A DNA stretch of 64,000 bases from Gp6-AA40 sp035263125 (GTDB lineage: Bacteria > Acidobacteriota > Vicinamibacteria > Vicinamibacterales > UBA2999): the NCBI GenBank assembly GCA_035263125.1, contig DATFRP010000196.1:25255-89254 (forward strand), in the 5' to 3' direction. How positions within the stretch are numbered: the first letter of the stretch is position 1; every line of letters starts with the position of its first letter. A program made the position numbers and the translations under genes. The notes under the pieces are model-generated. The model was not told where the DNA came from and did no database searches. It saw nothing but the letters and a program-made list of their open reading frames with translations. Positions 16,769 to 25,740 of the stretch are shown one piece after another.

Positions 16769-19216
16769 ATGATGGCGGCGGATTACGAGAAGCTCGGCCT
16801 CTTCTACCTTGGCAGGCGCTACGACCTTGCCGCCGCCCCTTCGACGGGCTCAGGGCCGACCCGAGCGCAGTCGCGGGACGGCAAGCGGCTCGACGAGCTC
16901 GTGTTGTACGACTCGAAGGATCTACTCACGCACGCCGTCTGCGTGGGAATGACCGGCAGCGGCAAGACCGGCCTCGGGATCGGGTTGATCGAGGAGGCCG
17001 CGATCGACGGGATCCCGGTCCTCGCGATCGATCCCAAGGGCGATCTCCCAAACCTCCTGCTGACGTTTCCCAATCTCGCCCCTGCTGACTTCGCGCCATG
17101 GATCGATGCGGGCGAGGCCGAGCGTCAAGGTCTGACGAAAGATGCCTACGCCGCGAAAGTGGCGGCTCAATGGAAGGCCGGTCTCGCCGAATGGAACGAA
17201 GACGGCGATCGCATCAGTCGACTGAGGAAGGCCGCCGACGTTCGCGTCTATACGCCCGGCAGTCGCGCAGCCACACCGTTGGCGCTGTTCGGCGCGCTCG
17301 GTCAACCTGCGTCAGGCGACCCCGAAGACGTTCAGGCCTCGATCGCCACGACGGCGTCGAGCCTGCTCGGCCTCGCCGGGTTGACCGACATCCAGCCGCA
17401 CAGCCGCGAACAAGCGCTCCTCACCGCCATCCTGTCGACTGGAGCGCCGGAATCGGGTGCCGATCTCAGGTGGCTGGTGCAGCAGATTCAACGCCCGTCG
17501 TTTTCGCAGATCGGCGTGCTCGATCTCGAAACCTTCTACCCGGCACGCGATCGACAGGAGCTCGCACTCAGGTTCAACGGCCTGCTGGCCTCGCCAGGCT
17601 TCGACGCGTGGAACGCGGGTGAACCGCTCGACGTGGGATCGATGCTGTTCACGCCCGAAGGGCACCCGCGCATCGCGATCGTGTCGATCGCGCATCTTGG
17701 CGACGCCGAACGCATGCTGGTGGTCTCGATGCTGTTCAACTCGCTGCTCCAGTGGACGCGGCGTCAGGGCGGCACGGGATCGCTTCGGGCGCTCGTCTAC
17801 ATGGATGAAGTGCTCGGGTATCTGCCTCCCGTCGCGAACCCGCCATCGAAGCTCCCGCTGCTCACTCTGCTGAAGCAGGCCCGGGCCTTCGGCGTCGGCA
17901 TCGTCCTCGCCACGCAGAATCCGGTCGACCTCGATTACAAGGCGCTGTCGAATACAGGCACATGGTTCCTCGGCAAGCTCCAGACCGAGCGCGACAAGGC
18001 TCGTGTGCTCGACGGGCTCGAGGGCGTCGCCGGGTCGCTGGATCGACAGTCGCTCGACAAGACGCTGTCTGCGCTGCGCGGCCGCGTGTTCCTGATGCAC
18101 AACGTGCACGAACACGAGCCGGTGACCTTCGAAACGCGATGGACGATGTCCTACCTGCGGGGGCCGATGGGGCGCGACGATTTGCGTCGTGCGGCTGGCA
18201 TGTCTGCCGCTGCGGCGCCCGTCAGCACAGCGCCGGCCTCAGCGGCTGAGGCACCAGCCACACAACAGCCTCCGCCACCATCAGCTCGCGCAGCATCGAC
18301 AGCTTCAGGAAAACCGGTTCTGCCGGTCGGCCTTCAGGACTATTACCTTCCCGGCGACGGACGAGCGCCCGCGGAGTACTCGCCGGTGCTGTACGGGGCT
18401 GCGCGCGTACGCTACACGGACACCAAACGCGCCATCGACGTCGTCCGCACGTTGTACGCGATCGTGCCTCTTACGAGCAGCGCGGTGGTCGTCGACTGGG
18501 ACAAGGCCACACTGATCACGGACGCGCCTGACTCGCTGTCGCGACAGCCTGGAAACGCACAGGCACGATATGAGTCGCTGCCAGCGGCCGGCATGGATCA
18601 GAAGAAGTACGCGGCATGGACGAAGGACTTCGGACAATGGGTCACGCGAGCGCAGGTGCTCACGATCTTCTCGGCGCCATCGCTCAAGCTCGTATCCACG
18701 GCAGACGAGAGCGAGCGCGATTTTCAGATCCGCATCCAGCACGCGACCCGCGAGACCCGAGACGCCGCCGTCGAAACGCTGCGGGCACAGTACGCCCCCA
18801 AGCTGGCCCGCCTCCAGGAGAAAGCGCGCAAGGCCGAGGACATCGTCGGTCGCGAGCAGCAGCAGGTCAGTCAACAGCGCCTGCAGGCTACGGTGTCGAT
18901 CGGCGCGACGGTGCTGGGCGCGCTGATGGGACGGAGAGCAACGACGCTCTCGACCCTGGGACGCGCGACGACTGCGGCGCGTGGCATCGGGCGATCCGTG
19001 AAAGAGTCACAAGACGTCGCTTCGGCGCAGCAGCGGATGGACGAAGCCAAGCAGGAGGTCGCCGCGCTCGAGGCGGAGCTGCAGAAACAGGTCGACGCCA
19101 TGGGCGGCGGCGCCGCGTCGGCATCGGTGCCAATCGAAACAGTGGAGATCAAACCGAAGCGCGGCGGCGTGGAAGTGCAGATCGTCGCGCTGGCGTGGCA
19201 GCCTACTGAGTACTGA
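16769..19216 (+). CDS. HerA-like ATPase (DUF87/FtsK-HerA fold) with long C-terminal extension
   Basis: 815 aa from ATG 16769; a longer frame upstream runs through intergenic repeats. Family start: YEKLGLFYLGRRYDL. Walker A is GMTGSGKTG (residues 60-68), then IPVLAIDPKGDLPNLLLTFP. Walker B is ALVYMDEVLGYLPP, with a sensor/arginine region around LATQNPVDLDYKALSNTGTW. After about residue 480 there is an Ala/Pro linker, then an unassigned C-terminal half with a coiled coil (RLQEKARKAEDIVGREQQQV), a small hydrophobic Gly-rich segment and a second coiled coil. No NurA nuclease is adjacent. A palindromic repeat pair is read in frame as APSTGSGPTRAQSRDGK (about 23-39). The 3' end overlaps the peptidase gene by 14 bp. 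Confidence 0.85.
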   Translation: MMAADYEKLGLFYLGRRYDLAAAPSTGSGPTRAQSRDGKRLDELVLYDSKDLLTHAVCVGMTGSGKTGLGIGLIEEAAIDGIPVLAIDPKGDLPNLLLTFPNLAPADFAPWIDAGEAERQGLTKDAYAAKVAAQWKAGLAEWNEDGDRISRLRKAADVRVYTPGSRAATPLALFGALGQPASGDPEDVQASIATTASSLLGLAGLTDIQPHSREQALLTAILSTGAPESGADLRWLVQQIQRPSFSQIGVLDLETFYPARDRQELALRFNGLLASPGFDAWNAGEPLDVGSMLFTPEGHPRIAIVSIAHLGDAERMLVVSMLFNSLLQWTRRQGGTGSLRALVYMDEVLGYLPPVANPPSKLPLLTLLKQARAFGVGIVLATQNPVDLDYKALSNTGTWFLGKLQTERDKARVLDGLEGVAGSLDRQSLDKTLSALRGRVFLMHNVHEHEPVTFETRWTMSYLRGPMGRDDLRRAAGMSAAAAPVSTAPASAAEAPATQQPPPPSARAASTASGKPVLPVGLQDYYLPGDGRAPAEYSPVLYGAARVRYTDTKRAIDVVRTLYAIVPLTSSAVVVDWDKATLITDAPDSLSRQPGNAQARYESLPAAGMDQKKYAAWTKDFGQWVTRAQVLTIFSAPSLKLVSTADESERDFQIRIQHATRETRDAAVETLRAQYAPKLARLQEKARKAEDIVGREQQQVSQQRLQATVSIGATVLGALMGRRATTLSTLGRATTAARGIGRSVKESQDVASAQQRMDEAKQEVAALEAELQKQVDAMGGGAASASVPIETVEIKPKRGGVEVQIVALAWQPTEY
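16835..16877. repeat. CTTCGAC..GCTCAGG-type element pair inside the HerA-like gene
   Basis: Two inverted half-copies (a CCCTTCGACGGGCTCAGGGC unit, then CCCGAGCGCAGTCGCGGG) are translated in frame near the N-terminus. Related copies occur in tandem at 63391-63434. Confidence 0.65.
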
Positions 19217-21281
19217 AGGCAGGCGTATCGCGATTGAGCCAGGCCTGCCAGGCGTTGAAACTGAAAGGGCGTCCGAGGAATTGGCGTACGAGCTCGGCGG
19301 CAGGTTTCGAGCTTCCGGCCGCGAGGACCGTAGTCTCGTAGCGACGCGCGAGCCCGGGCTGAAGGAGATCCTTCCCGTCGAAGGCACTGAACAGGTCCTT
19401 CGCAATGACGAGCGCCCACATGTATGTGTAGTACGCGCTCGCATACCCCTCGTTGCCGAGATGTACGAAGACCGCCTGCCGATATGTGCCGTCAACGTGG
19501 GGATACGGCATGTAGCGGTTGTGGATCTCCTTCCAGAGCGCCGTCGTATCGACTTTCGACGCGTCGCGATCGTGATATGACAGTGACGCTTTCGCGAAGA
19601 CCATCTGGCCCCGCACCTCGAGACCCTGGCCGAACTCACTCGCGCGGCGCATCTGCATGACGAGGCGCGCCGGTATCGGCTCACCAGTCTGATAGTGCCT
19701 GGCGAAGCTTGCGAGCGTCACCGGATCGAAGAGCCACTCTTCGAGCATCTGCGAGGGCGCTTCCGTGAAGTCGCGTTCCAGTCCGAGGCTGCTGAGCCCC
19801 GCCCATTCACGGTGTCCGCCGACCAGGCGGTGCACGACGTGGCCGAATTCATGGAACAGCGTTCGTGCTTCGTCGTGCGTCATGAGGCCGGGATCACCTG
19901 GCTGTCCGCCCGGGAGACTTGCGACCAGCACTGACTCCGGTACGTGACGACCTTCGACACCCTGTCGAACAGTACTCACCGACGCGGTCGTGGATGCTTT
20001 GTTCGCGCGCGGATGCAGATCGAGATACACGCGTCCGATCAGGCGACCACGGTCGAGTACTTCGTACACCCGAACCGAGGGATCCCAGACGTTGACGTTC
20101 GACACGGGACGGAACGTCAGACCGAAGACGCGACTGGTGACGTCGAAGACGCCGGCGAGCACGCGGTCGAACGGGAAATAGGGACGCACCGTCTGCGAAT
20201 CGAAGGCGTAGCTCGCACGACGCACCTGCTCGGCATAGTAGGCGCGGTCCCACACCTGCAGAGACGCACCCGGCAGATCGCGCTGCTTGAGCGCCAGGAG
20301 CTCTTTGGCTTCGCGAGCGGCCTTCGGTCCTGCCGCCGCCACGACGCGATCGATGAACATCGACACTGTCTTCACGTCGCCCGACATGCGCGACGCCATG
20401 TCATAGCTGGCCCAATTGGGGTATCCGAGCAGACGCGCGATCTCGCCGCGGAGCGCGAGCATGCGATCGAGCACCTCGATGTTCTTCGGATACGCCACGG
20501 TGTACGACTCGATGTACATCCGTTTGCGCACGTCCTCGCTGGTGGCGTAGGTCAACACCGGGCGCGCGTCGACGTTGTCGGTGGTGAGGGTGATGGCGCC
20601 GGCGCTGTCTGGTGTGTGGCGGGCGACGAAATCCGCCGGCAGGCCGTCGAGATCTTTGGCGCCGACGGTCCAACGACGTTGACCCTCGCGGATGTTGCGC
20701 TGGAACTCCGCCATGACCGCCGCGAGCTGATCGCGCATCGTCTGCAGGCGTGCCCGCGTCGCCGCGGGGCGATCGACGCCTCGTCGCCTGAGGTTGCCGA
20801 GCTCTCGTGCGAGGTAGTAGCGCGTGTTCGCATCGAGACCATCGGAACGAATCGCGTTCAGCGCGTTGTAGACATCGCTCCGCAGTTGAATCTCGGAGGT
20901 GAGCGCCTGCACCCGGCGATCGAGCTCGTCACCCGTACGCCGCACGTTCTCGTCCGGGTGCACACCGGCCAGAAGTTCGGCCTCGGTGTCGGCCGTATCG
21001 AGCTCGGCACGCATGTCGTCGTACGGGCGAAGCGTGTTCGCGGCAGTGCGAGGACCTTTGACTGCGAGGAGGTGATCGAGCGATTGACGGGCGCGCGCGA
21101 GACGGCCTTCGACGATCGTCCGCAGCGACGCGGCGTCGGTAAGACCTTCGGTAAAGGGCGCGTCCGGCGCTTCAGACGGCGGAACGGCTGCGGGCGCGGG
21201 TCCCTGCACTCGGGCCGGAACCACGCCCAGCAACACGATCGCCGCGATCGCGGCAGGCGTACGCAGCAGACGTGCAGGCAT
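19203..21281 (-). CDS. Secreted M3-family (thimet oligopeptidase-like) metallopeptidase
   Basis: 692 aa with a signal peptide (AAIAAIVLLGVVPARVQG). The zinc motif HEFGH is at residues 477-481, within DEARTLFHEFGHVVHRLVG, and the third ligand Glu is in the downstream FTEAPSQMLEEWL. The helical N-terminal half (QSLDHLLAVKG, LARELGNLRRRGVD, GYPNWASYDMASRM) is typical of M3. The C-terminal DGTYRQAVFVHLGNEGYASA and YYTYMWALVIAKDLFSAF match the substrate-binding region with the Tyr/His pair. It is a periplasmic oligopeptide hydrolase by inference. It is the last gene of the hom-sir operon, 18 bp after the sulfite reductase stop. Confidence 0.93.
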   Translation of the reverse strand: MPARLLRTPAAIAAIVLLGVVPARVQGPAPAAVPPSEAPDAPFTEGLTDAASLRTIVEGRLARARQSLDHLLAVKGPRTAANTLRPYDDMRAELDTADTEAELLAGVHPDENVRRTGDELDRRVQALTSEIQLRSDVYNALNAIRSDGLDANTRYYLARELGNLRRRGVDRPAATRARLQTMRDQLAAVMAEFQRNIREGQRRWTVGAKDLDGLPADFVARHTPDSAGAITLTTDNVDARPVLTYATSEDVRKRMYIESYTVAYPKNIEVLDRMLALRGEIARLLGYPNWASYDMASRMSGDVKTVSMFIDRVVAAAGPKAAREAKELLALKQRDLPGASLQVWDRAYYAEQVRRASYAFDSQTVRPYFPFDRVLAGVFDVTSRVFGLTFRPVSNVNVWDPSVRVYEVLDRGRLIGRVYLDLHPRANKASTTASVSTVRQGVEGRHVPESVLVASLPGGQPGDPGLMTHDEARTLFHEFGHVVHRLVGGHREWAGLSSLGLERDFTEAPSQMLEEWLFDPVTLASFARHYQTGEPIPARLVMQMRRASEFGQGLEVRGQMVFAKASLSYHDRDASKVDTTALWKEIHNRYMPYPHVDGTYRQAVFVHLGNEGYASAYYTYMWALVIAKDLFSAFDGKDLLQPGLARRYETTVLAAGSSKPAAELVRQFLGRPFSFNAWQAWLNRDTPAFSTQ

Positions 21282-21299
21282 CGACGCTTCCGATCCGAA

Positions 21300-23129
21300 C
21301 TACGCCGAGCACTCCCCGTCCATCACCTCAGGCGAGAACGCTTGGGTCTCTCCGAGGTCGACGAAATCATCATCGGTCGTCTCGTTGGGCAGCAACTGCG
21401 CAAGATCCTTCAGCGCATCGGTTGCCGCCGCCGGCGGCAGACGCCGGAAGAAGGCCCCGAGCTCCTCATTGCCTTCGCGCCTGCTGCGATACAGATCCAG
21501 GAGACGATCGAGCGCATCCGTCAGCCGATGCACGGGCACCTTCGAGACGACCTTGCCGAAGTGCGCGGTGCCCTCGTCCGAGCAGCCGCCGCCGACGAGC
21601 ACGAAGTACTGCGGCACGGCACGACCGGCCACTTTCCTCACGCTCCCCTGGAAGCCAATCGATCCGATGTGATGCTGGCCGCAGCCATTCGGACACCCGC
21701 TGATCTTGATGTGCCCCGAGGGCACGAGGTCGACCAGTTCCGGGCGCGCGCTCAAGTGCTCGGTCAAGGTGCGGCCAAGACCACGCGACTGTGTGACGGC
21801 GAGCCGGCAGCTTTCCGCGCCGGGGCAGCTGACGACGTCGCTCAATCGGCCCGCATCAGGCGCGCCGAGCCCCGCGGCCGCGAGCCGCTGGTAGAACGGC
21901 TCGATCGACTCGGTCTTCACCCATCGATACAGCACGTTCTGGTCGACGGTGAGCCGCATCGTGCCGTCACCGTACGCTTCGGCGAGATCGGCGAGCACTC
22001 GCATCTGGCCCGACGTGAAGTCACCGAGCGGAAGGCGAACGGTCACATGGCAGTACCCGGTCTGTCGCTGCCGGCTCACGTTGCTCCGCATCCATCGCAC
22101 GTACGCATCGGGCAGCGGCTGCAGCCGGACGGTGCCTGGGAGAATGCCGGGCCCGTTGACCGGCGTGCTCGCGGCGGCAGCAACCGCCTGCAGCGTCGGC
22201 GCCTGTGAGGGACACCAGTTCGGCGCGGCTTCAGGCAGCACGGTGTCGGGATTGAATGGCAGCGCGGCGCCACCCTCCGCCTTGAACGCGGCCAGCTCTT
22301 CGTCGAACCGCTGACGGAATCCGTCCCATCCAAGCGTCTTGATGGTGAACTTCAGACGGTTGCGGGATTTGTGTTCGTAATCGCCGTATTTGTGGAACAC
22401 GCGGACCACTGCTTCCGCCACGTTGAACATCTCTTCAACCGGCAGGAATTCGTAGAGCACGTATCCCGACACAGGAAGGATCGACGTGCCACCTGCCACC
22501 GTCACACGGAACCCGCGCCTGCCGTCGACGATGCGCGCACGCCATCCGAGATCGTTGATCGAGGCGCAGGCGTGATCCTCAGAGCACCCCTCGAACGCGA
22601 TCTTGAACTTCCTGGGCAGCTTCGCCGACAACGGGTGTCGCAGGAAGTAGCGCGTCATCGCTTCGGCGTACGGGGTCACATCGAAGACTTCGGTCGCGGA
22701 GGTCCCTGCGTACTGACAGCCGGTGATGTTGCGCACGGAGTTGCCGCAGGCTTCGCGCGTGGTGAGTCCTTGAGCGGCAAGCTCGCGCATCACGTCCTCG
22801 ACGACGCTGAGAAGGACGAAGTGATATTGGATGTTCTGTCGTGTGGTGATGTGACAGAAGCCACGCGAGTAGCGTGAGGCCACGCCGGCGAGCGTTCGCA
22901 TCTGCGACGCCGTCAGGATGCCCTGCGGAATCTTGATGCGCAGCATCTGTACGTTGTCCTGGCGCTGCCCGTACGTCCCGCGCACGAGACGGAAACGCCG
23001 CCAGTCGTCGGGACTGATCTCGCCGCGCTCGTACTTGCCCAGCACCTCGACGAACTCGTCGATGTCGTGCTCGCTGGCAAAGTCCAGGCGGGCCCGCCCA
23101 AGCGTCTTCTGATCGTCAACTGCGGCCAT
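21300..23129 (-). CDS. Ferredoxin-type sulfite (or nitrite) reductase, siroheme/4Fe-4S
   Basis: 609 aa with two sulfite/nitrite reductase half repeats. Cysteines for the coupled 4Fe-4S-siroheme centre are C435, C441, C479 and C483 (CPGAESC, then GCPNGCGQHHIG). N-terminal parts include RLVRGTYGQRQDNVQMLRIK, GVASRYSRGFCHITTRQNIQ and EACGNSVRNITGCQ. It reduces sulfite to sulfide with six electrons from ferredoxin. Nitrite reduction cannot be excluded from sequence alone. Position directly after cobA and the precorrin-2 dehydrogenase, which make its siroheme, and after threonine genes favours an assimilatory sulfur role. The start overlaps cobA by 14 nt. Confidence 0.93.
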   Translation of the reverse strand: MAAVDDQKTLGRARLDFASEHDIDEFVEVLGKYERGEISPDDWRRFRLVRGTYGQRQDNVQMLRIKIPQGILTASQMRTLAGVASRYSRGFCHITTRQNIQYHFVLLSVVEDVMRELAAQGLTTREACGNSVRNITGCQYAGTSATEVFDVTPYAEAMTRYFLRHPLSAKLPRKFKIAFEGCSEDHACASINDLGWRARIVDGRRGFRVTVAGGTSILPVSGYVLYEFLPVEEMFNVAEAVVRVFHKYGDYEHKSRNRLKFTIKTLGWDGFRQRFDEELAAFKAEGGAALPFNPDTVLPEAAPNWCPSQAPTLQAVAAAASTPVNGPGILPGTVRLQPLPDAYVRWMRSNVSRQRQTGYCHVTVRLPLGDFTSGQMRVLADLAEAYGDGTMRLTVDQNVLYRWVKTESIEPFYQRLAAAGLGAPDAGRLSDVVSCPGAESCRLAVTQSRGLGRTLTEHLSARPELVDLVPSGHIKISGCPNGCGQHHIGSIGFQGSVRKVAGRAVPQYFVLVGGGCSDEGTAHFGKVVSKVPVHRLTDALDRLLDLYRSRREGNEELGAFFRRLPPAAATDALKDLAQLLPNETTDDDFVDLGETQAFSPEVMDGECSA

Positions 23130-23922
23130 ACGTCACCTTATCGTGCGTCGTCACCTCGTCGTACGCAGAGTCCGGCTTTAGCCGGACCAAGGCGTCGCGC
23201 ACGCGAATCACCTCTCCGATCACTAGCACACCGGGCACGCCCTCGGGGGGTCCCACCGATCCGAGCTCCGCAAGCCTGCCCGTCCATGTCCATTCATCGG
23301 CGGTCGATGCCCCGCAGATCACGGCCGCCGGAATATCCCCGGACCAGCTGTGTTCGAGCAGCCGCGACGCGATCTCATGTCGCCCGGCCAGACCCATCAT
23401 CACGACGAGCGTGATGCTGTTCGGTCGTACCGCAGCGATGGTCGCATCGAGTGACTCGCCGGTCTGTCCTGCAATGACGAGAAACCCGGACGCCACACCA
23501 CGATGCGTGACCGGAATGCCGGCGAGCTCGGGCGCCGCAACCGCAGTCGTGACGCCGGGAACCACTTCCACGGGAATCCCCGCAACCGACAACGCGAGCG
23601 CCTCTTCGGCTCCGCGCCCGAACACGAAGGGATCGCCGCCCTTCAACCGCACGACCCGTTTGCCCTGCCGCGCGGCCCTGACCATCAGCCGGTTGATCGT
23701 GTCCTGCTTGACGCTCGCACGGCCGGCGCGCTTGCCGACGCAGAAGCACTGCCCGTTGGTAGCCGCCCGTACCGCATCCGCATCGACGAGGGCGTCGTAC
23801 AGGACCAGATCTGCGTGTTCGACGCGCTGCCGGGCCCGGACGGTCCACAACTCTGGATCGCCAGGACCTGCACCGACCAACGAGACCAATCCGATCGTCA
23901 TGTCGCTTTCGCCGAGCCTCAA
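23116..23922 (-). CDS. cobA: Uroporphyrinogen-III C-methyltransferase
   Basis: 268 aa; the ATG at 23922 overlaps the upstream gene by 4 nt, while the ATG at 23901 (MTIGLVSLVGAG) fits the family start better. Motifs: SLVGAGPGDPELWTVRA, VLYDALV, GKRAGRASVKQDTIN, VVRLKGGDPFVFGRGAEEA, VEVVPGVTTAVAAPELAGIP. It methylates uroporphyrinogen III at C2 and C7 to precorrin-2. The last roughly 20 residues, from ALVRLKPDSAYDEV onward, go past the usual family end and are coded by a palindromic repeat (23170-23187) and what follows. Confidence 0.95.
   Translation of the reverse strand: MRLGESDMTIGLVSLVGAGPGDPELWTVRARQRVEHADLVLYDALVDADAVRAATNGQCFCVGKRAGRASVKQDTINRLMVRAARQGKRVVRLKGGDPFVFGRGAEEALALSVAGIPVEVVPGVTTAVAAPELAGIPVTHRGVASGFLVIAGQTGESLDATIAAVRPNSITLVVMMGLAGRHEIASRLLEHSWSGDIPAAVICGASTADEWTWTGRLAELGSVGPPEGVPGVLVIGEVIRVRDALVRLKPDSAYDEVTTHDKVTYGRS
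23170..23187. repeat. GTCCGGC/GCCGGAC palindromic repeat in the cobA 3' end
   Basis: Stem arms GTCCGGC and GCCGGAC with loop TTTA. It encodes VRLKP in the CobA tail. The same hairpin unit is the third part of the element at 37515-37567. Confidence 0.85.
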
Positions 23923-23943
23923 GAACAGGCCCGGCCTACACTG
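23914..23943. repeat. GGCCCGGCCTACACTG-type repeat at the met8/cobA junction
   Basis: Nearly the same as the copies at 30442-30476 and 30539-30573. It encodes the last residues SVGRACS and the stop codon of the precorrin-2 dehydrogenase, and the first codons of cobA. Confidence 0.8.
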
Positions 23944-24497
23944 TCAATGCGGCGCTCATAAAGCTGGTTGAGCGCGTCGAGCAAAGAAGGTCGACGCGCC
24001 TCCATCGGTACGCCATCGCGTTTCCAGACCCGTCGCATTTCATCGGCCGTCGACATCCACTCGTCGAGATCCGACGGCAGCCACGCATCGAGCGCCTCAC
24101 GCAGCAGCCCGGCCAGCGCGGGGGCACGGCCGTCGGTCGAAATCGCAAGCGTCACGCCGCTGCGCCGAACGACGCCGCCGGCGTACGCCGTCGCATTCGA
24201 GGGATCATCGACGGCATTCACGAACACTCGCAGACGCTCCGCTGCCTCGAGTACTCGACGGTTCACTGGAGCAGGTGCGGCGGCAACGACGTACCAGGCC
24301 CCATCGAGATCACGCTCGACGAATTCGCGGCGCTCGAGCACGACGCCAGGCATATCGAGCTCGGATCGAATCTCGGGCGCCACGACAGTCACACGTGCGC
24401 CTTCCTCCAACAGACCGCGCAGCTTCCCTCCAGCCACACGTCCTCCCCCGACGAGGAGCACCTTCCGGCCGTGCAGTTTCAGAAACGCGGGATACAT
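23919..24497 (-). CDS. Precorrin-2 dehydrogenase/sirohydrochlorin ferrochelatase (Met8p/CysG N-domain-like)
   Basis: 192 aa. The NAD-binding start YPAFLKLHGRKVLLVGGGRV and AGGKLRGLLEEGARVTVVAP, then VNRRVLEAAERLRVFVNAVDD and RSGVTLAISTDGRAPALAGL, are the CysGB/Met8 landmarks, including the catalytic Asp of the 'VD/NAVDD' region. It oxidises precorrin-2 to sirohydrochlorin and probably inserts iron, completing siroheme for the downstream reductase. It starts 4 nt after thrC and overlaps cobA by 4 nt. The C-terminal SVGRACS and stop codon come from a dispersed repeat. Confidence 0.93.
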   Translation of the reverse strand: MYPAFLKLHGRKVLLVGGGRVAGGKLRGLLEEGARVTVVAPEIRSELDMPGVVLERREFVERDLDGAWYVVAAAPAPVNRRVLEAAERLRVFVNAVDDPSNATAYAGGVVRRSGVTLAISTDGRAPALAGLLREALDAWLPSDLDEWMSTADEMRRVWKRDGVPMEARRPSLLDALNQLYERRIDSVGRACS

Positions 24498-24501
24498 GAC
24501 A

Positions 24502-25740
24502 TCACGCAGAGACCGCCTGCGGCCCGACGATCCGTTCGAAATCCGAGAGCTTGCGACCGATCGTGACCGGAGCCTCGACCCGGTCGCGCATCACTTCCGC
24601 CGTCTTGTATCCATTCCCCGTGATGCAGACCACGACCGACTCGTTCGGCTTGATCACGCCGCGCTTGACGAGCGCACGCGCCACCGCCAATGTGGTCCCG
24701 CCGGCCGGCTCGGTGAAGATGCCTTCAGTATTGGCCAGCAGGTTGATGGCATCGAGAATCTCGTCATCGCTCACCATCGCGCCGGTGCCGCCGGTCTCTT
24801 TCACGACCCTGACGACCTGGAAGCCATCAGCTGGATTGCCGATCGCCAGCGACTTGGCGATCGTGTTGGGCTTCACCGGTTCGGGGAAATCCAGTCCGGC
24901 TTCGAGTGCCTTCACCACGGGCGCCGATCCCGCCGGCTGCGCCGCATGAATCTTCGGGAGCGTGCCGCTGACGAGCCCGACTTCACGAAACTCGCGCAGG
25001 CCTTTGTAGATGCGCGGCAACAGCGTGCCCCCGGCCACCGGCGACACGATGTGATCGGGATAGCGCCATCCAAGCTGTTCGACGATCTCGAAGCCCATCG
25101 ACTTGGCGCCTTCGGCGTAATAGGCGCGCAGGTTGATGTTGGCAAACCCCCATCCGTACCGATCCGCAATCTCGGTGCACAGCCTGTTCACATCGTCGTA
25201 GTTGCCCTCGACGGCGACGACGTGCGGACGATAGATCGCGGCGCCCAGAATCTTGGCCGGCTCGAGATCGTGCGGGATGAAGACGTAGCATGGCAGCCCG
25301 AGGCGTGCCGCGTGCGCCGCCACGCTGCCGGCGAGATTGCCGGTGGACGCGCAACCGAAGACCGGGAAACCGAATTCAGCCGCCTTGGTGGCCGCGACCG
25401 AGACGACACGATCCTTGTAGGAAAACGTCGGATGGTTGACCGAGTCGTCCTTGATGTACAGCTCGGCGAGTCCCAGTTCACGAGCCAGACGCGTGGCGCG
25501 GACGAGCGGAGTGAATCCCGAATGGAATCCCGTGCGAGGCTCCTGGACCGGAAGCAGTTCCTGATACCGCCAGATCGATCGGGACCGGGACTCGACGACG
25601 TCACGAGTCATCACGTTGCGAATCGCCTCGTAGTCGTATGACACCTCGAGCGGACCGAAACACTCGCCGCACACGTAACTCGCCTTGGGTTCGTATCGTG
25701 TGCCGCACTCGTGGCAGGTCAGTCCGACGACGAATCTCAT
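24502..25740 (-). CDS. thrC: Threonine synthase
   Basis: 412 aa PLP enzyme. An N-terminal zinc-finger-like set C9, C12, C24, C27 (LTCHECGTRYEPKASYVCGE region) marks the Cys-rich threonine synthase subclass. PLP-lysine is K109 in NHPTFSYKDRVVS. The phosphate-binding loop is AGGTL within HIVSPVAGGTLLPRI, and SVNHPTF plus GCASTGNLAGSVAAHAARLG complete the fold-type II signature. It converts O-phosphohomoserine to threonine in the cytoplasm. Its ATG overlaps the thrB stop by 4 nt, and a siroheme gene follows 4 nt after its stop. Confidence 0.96.
   Translation of the reverse strand: MRFVVGLTCHECGTRYEPKASYVCGECFGPLEVSYDYEAIRNVMTRDVVESRSRSIWRYQELLPVQEPRTGFHSGFTPLVRATRLARELGLAELYIKDDSVNHPTFSYKDRVVSVAATKAAEFGFPVFGCASTGNLAGSVAAHAARLGLPCYVFIPHDLEPAKILGAAIYRPHVVAVEGNYDDVNRLCTEIADRYGWGFANINLRAYYAEGAKSMGFEIVEQLGWRYPDHIVSPVAGGTLLPRIYKGLREFREVGLVSGTLPKIHAAQPAGSAPVVKALEAGLDFPEPVKPNTIAKSLAIGNPADGFQVVRVVKETGGTGAMVSDDEILDAINLLANTEGIFTEPAGGTTLAVARALVKRGVIKPNESVVVCITGNGYKTAEVMRDRVEAPVTIGRKLSDFERIVGPQAVSA

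Noticed and set aside
19944..22208. 754-aa open frame on the plus strand
   Set aside because: It lies wholly antisense to the M3 peptidase and sulfite reductase genes, is rich in Arg/His/Gly/Asp, and has no family motif. Long antisense frames are expected at this GC content.
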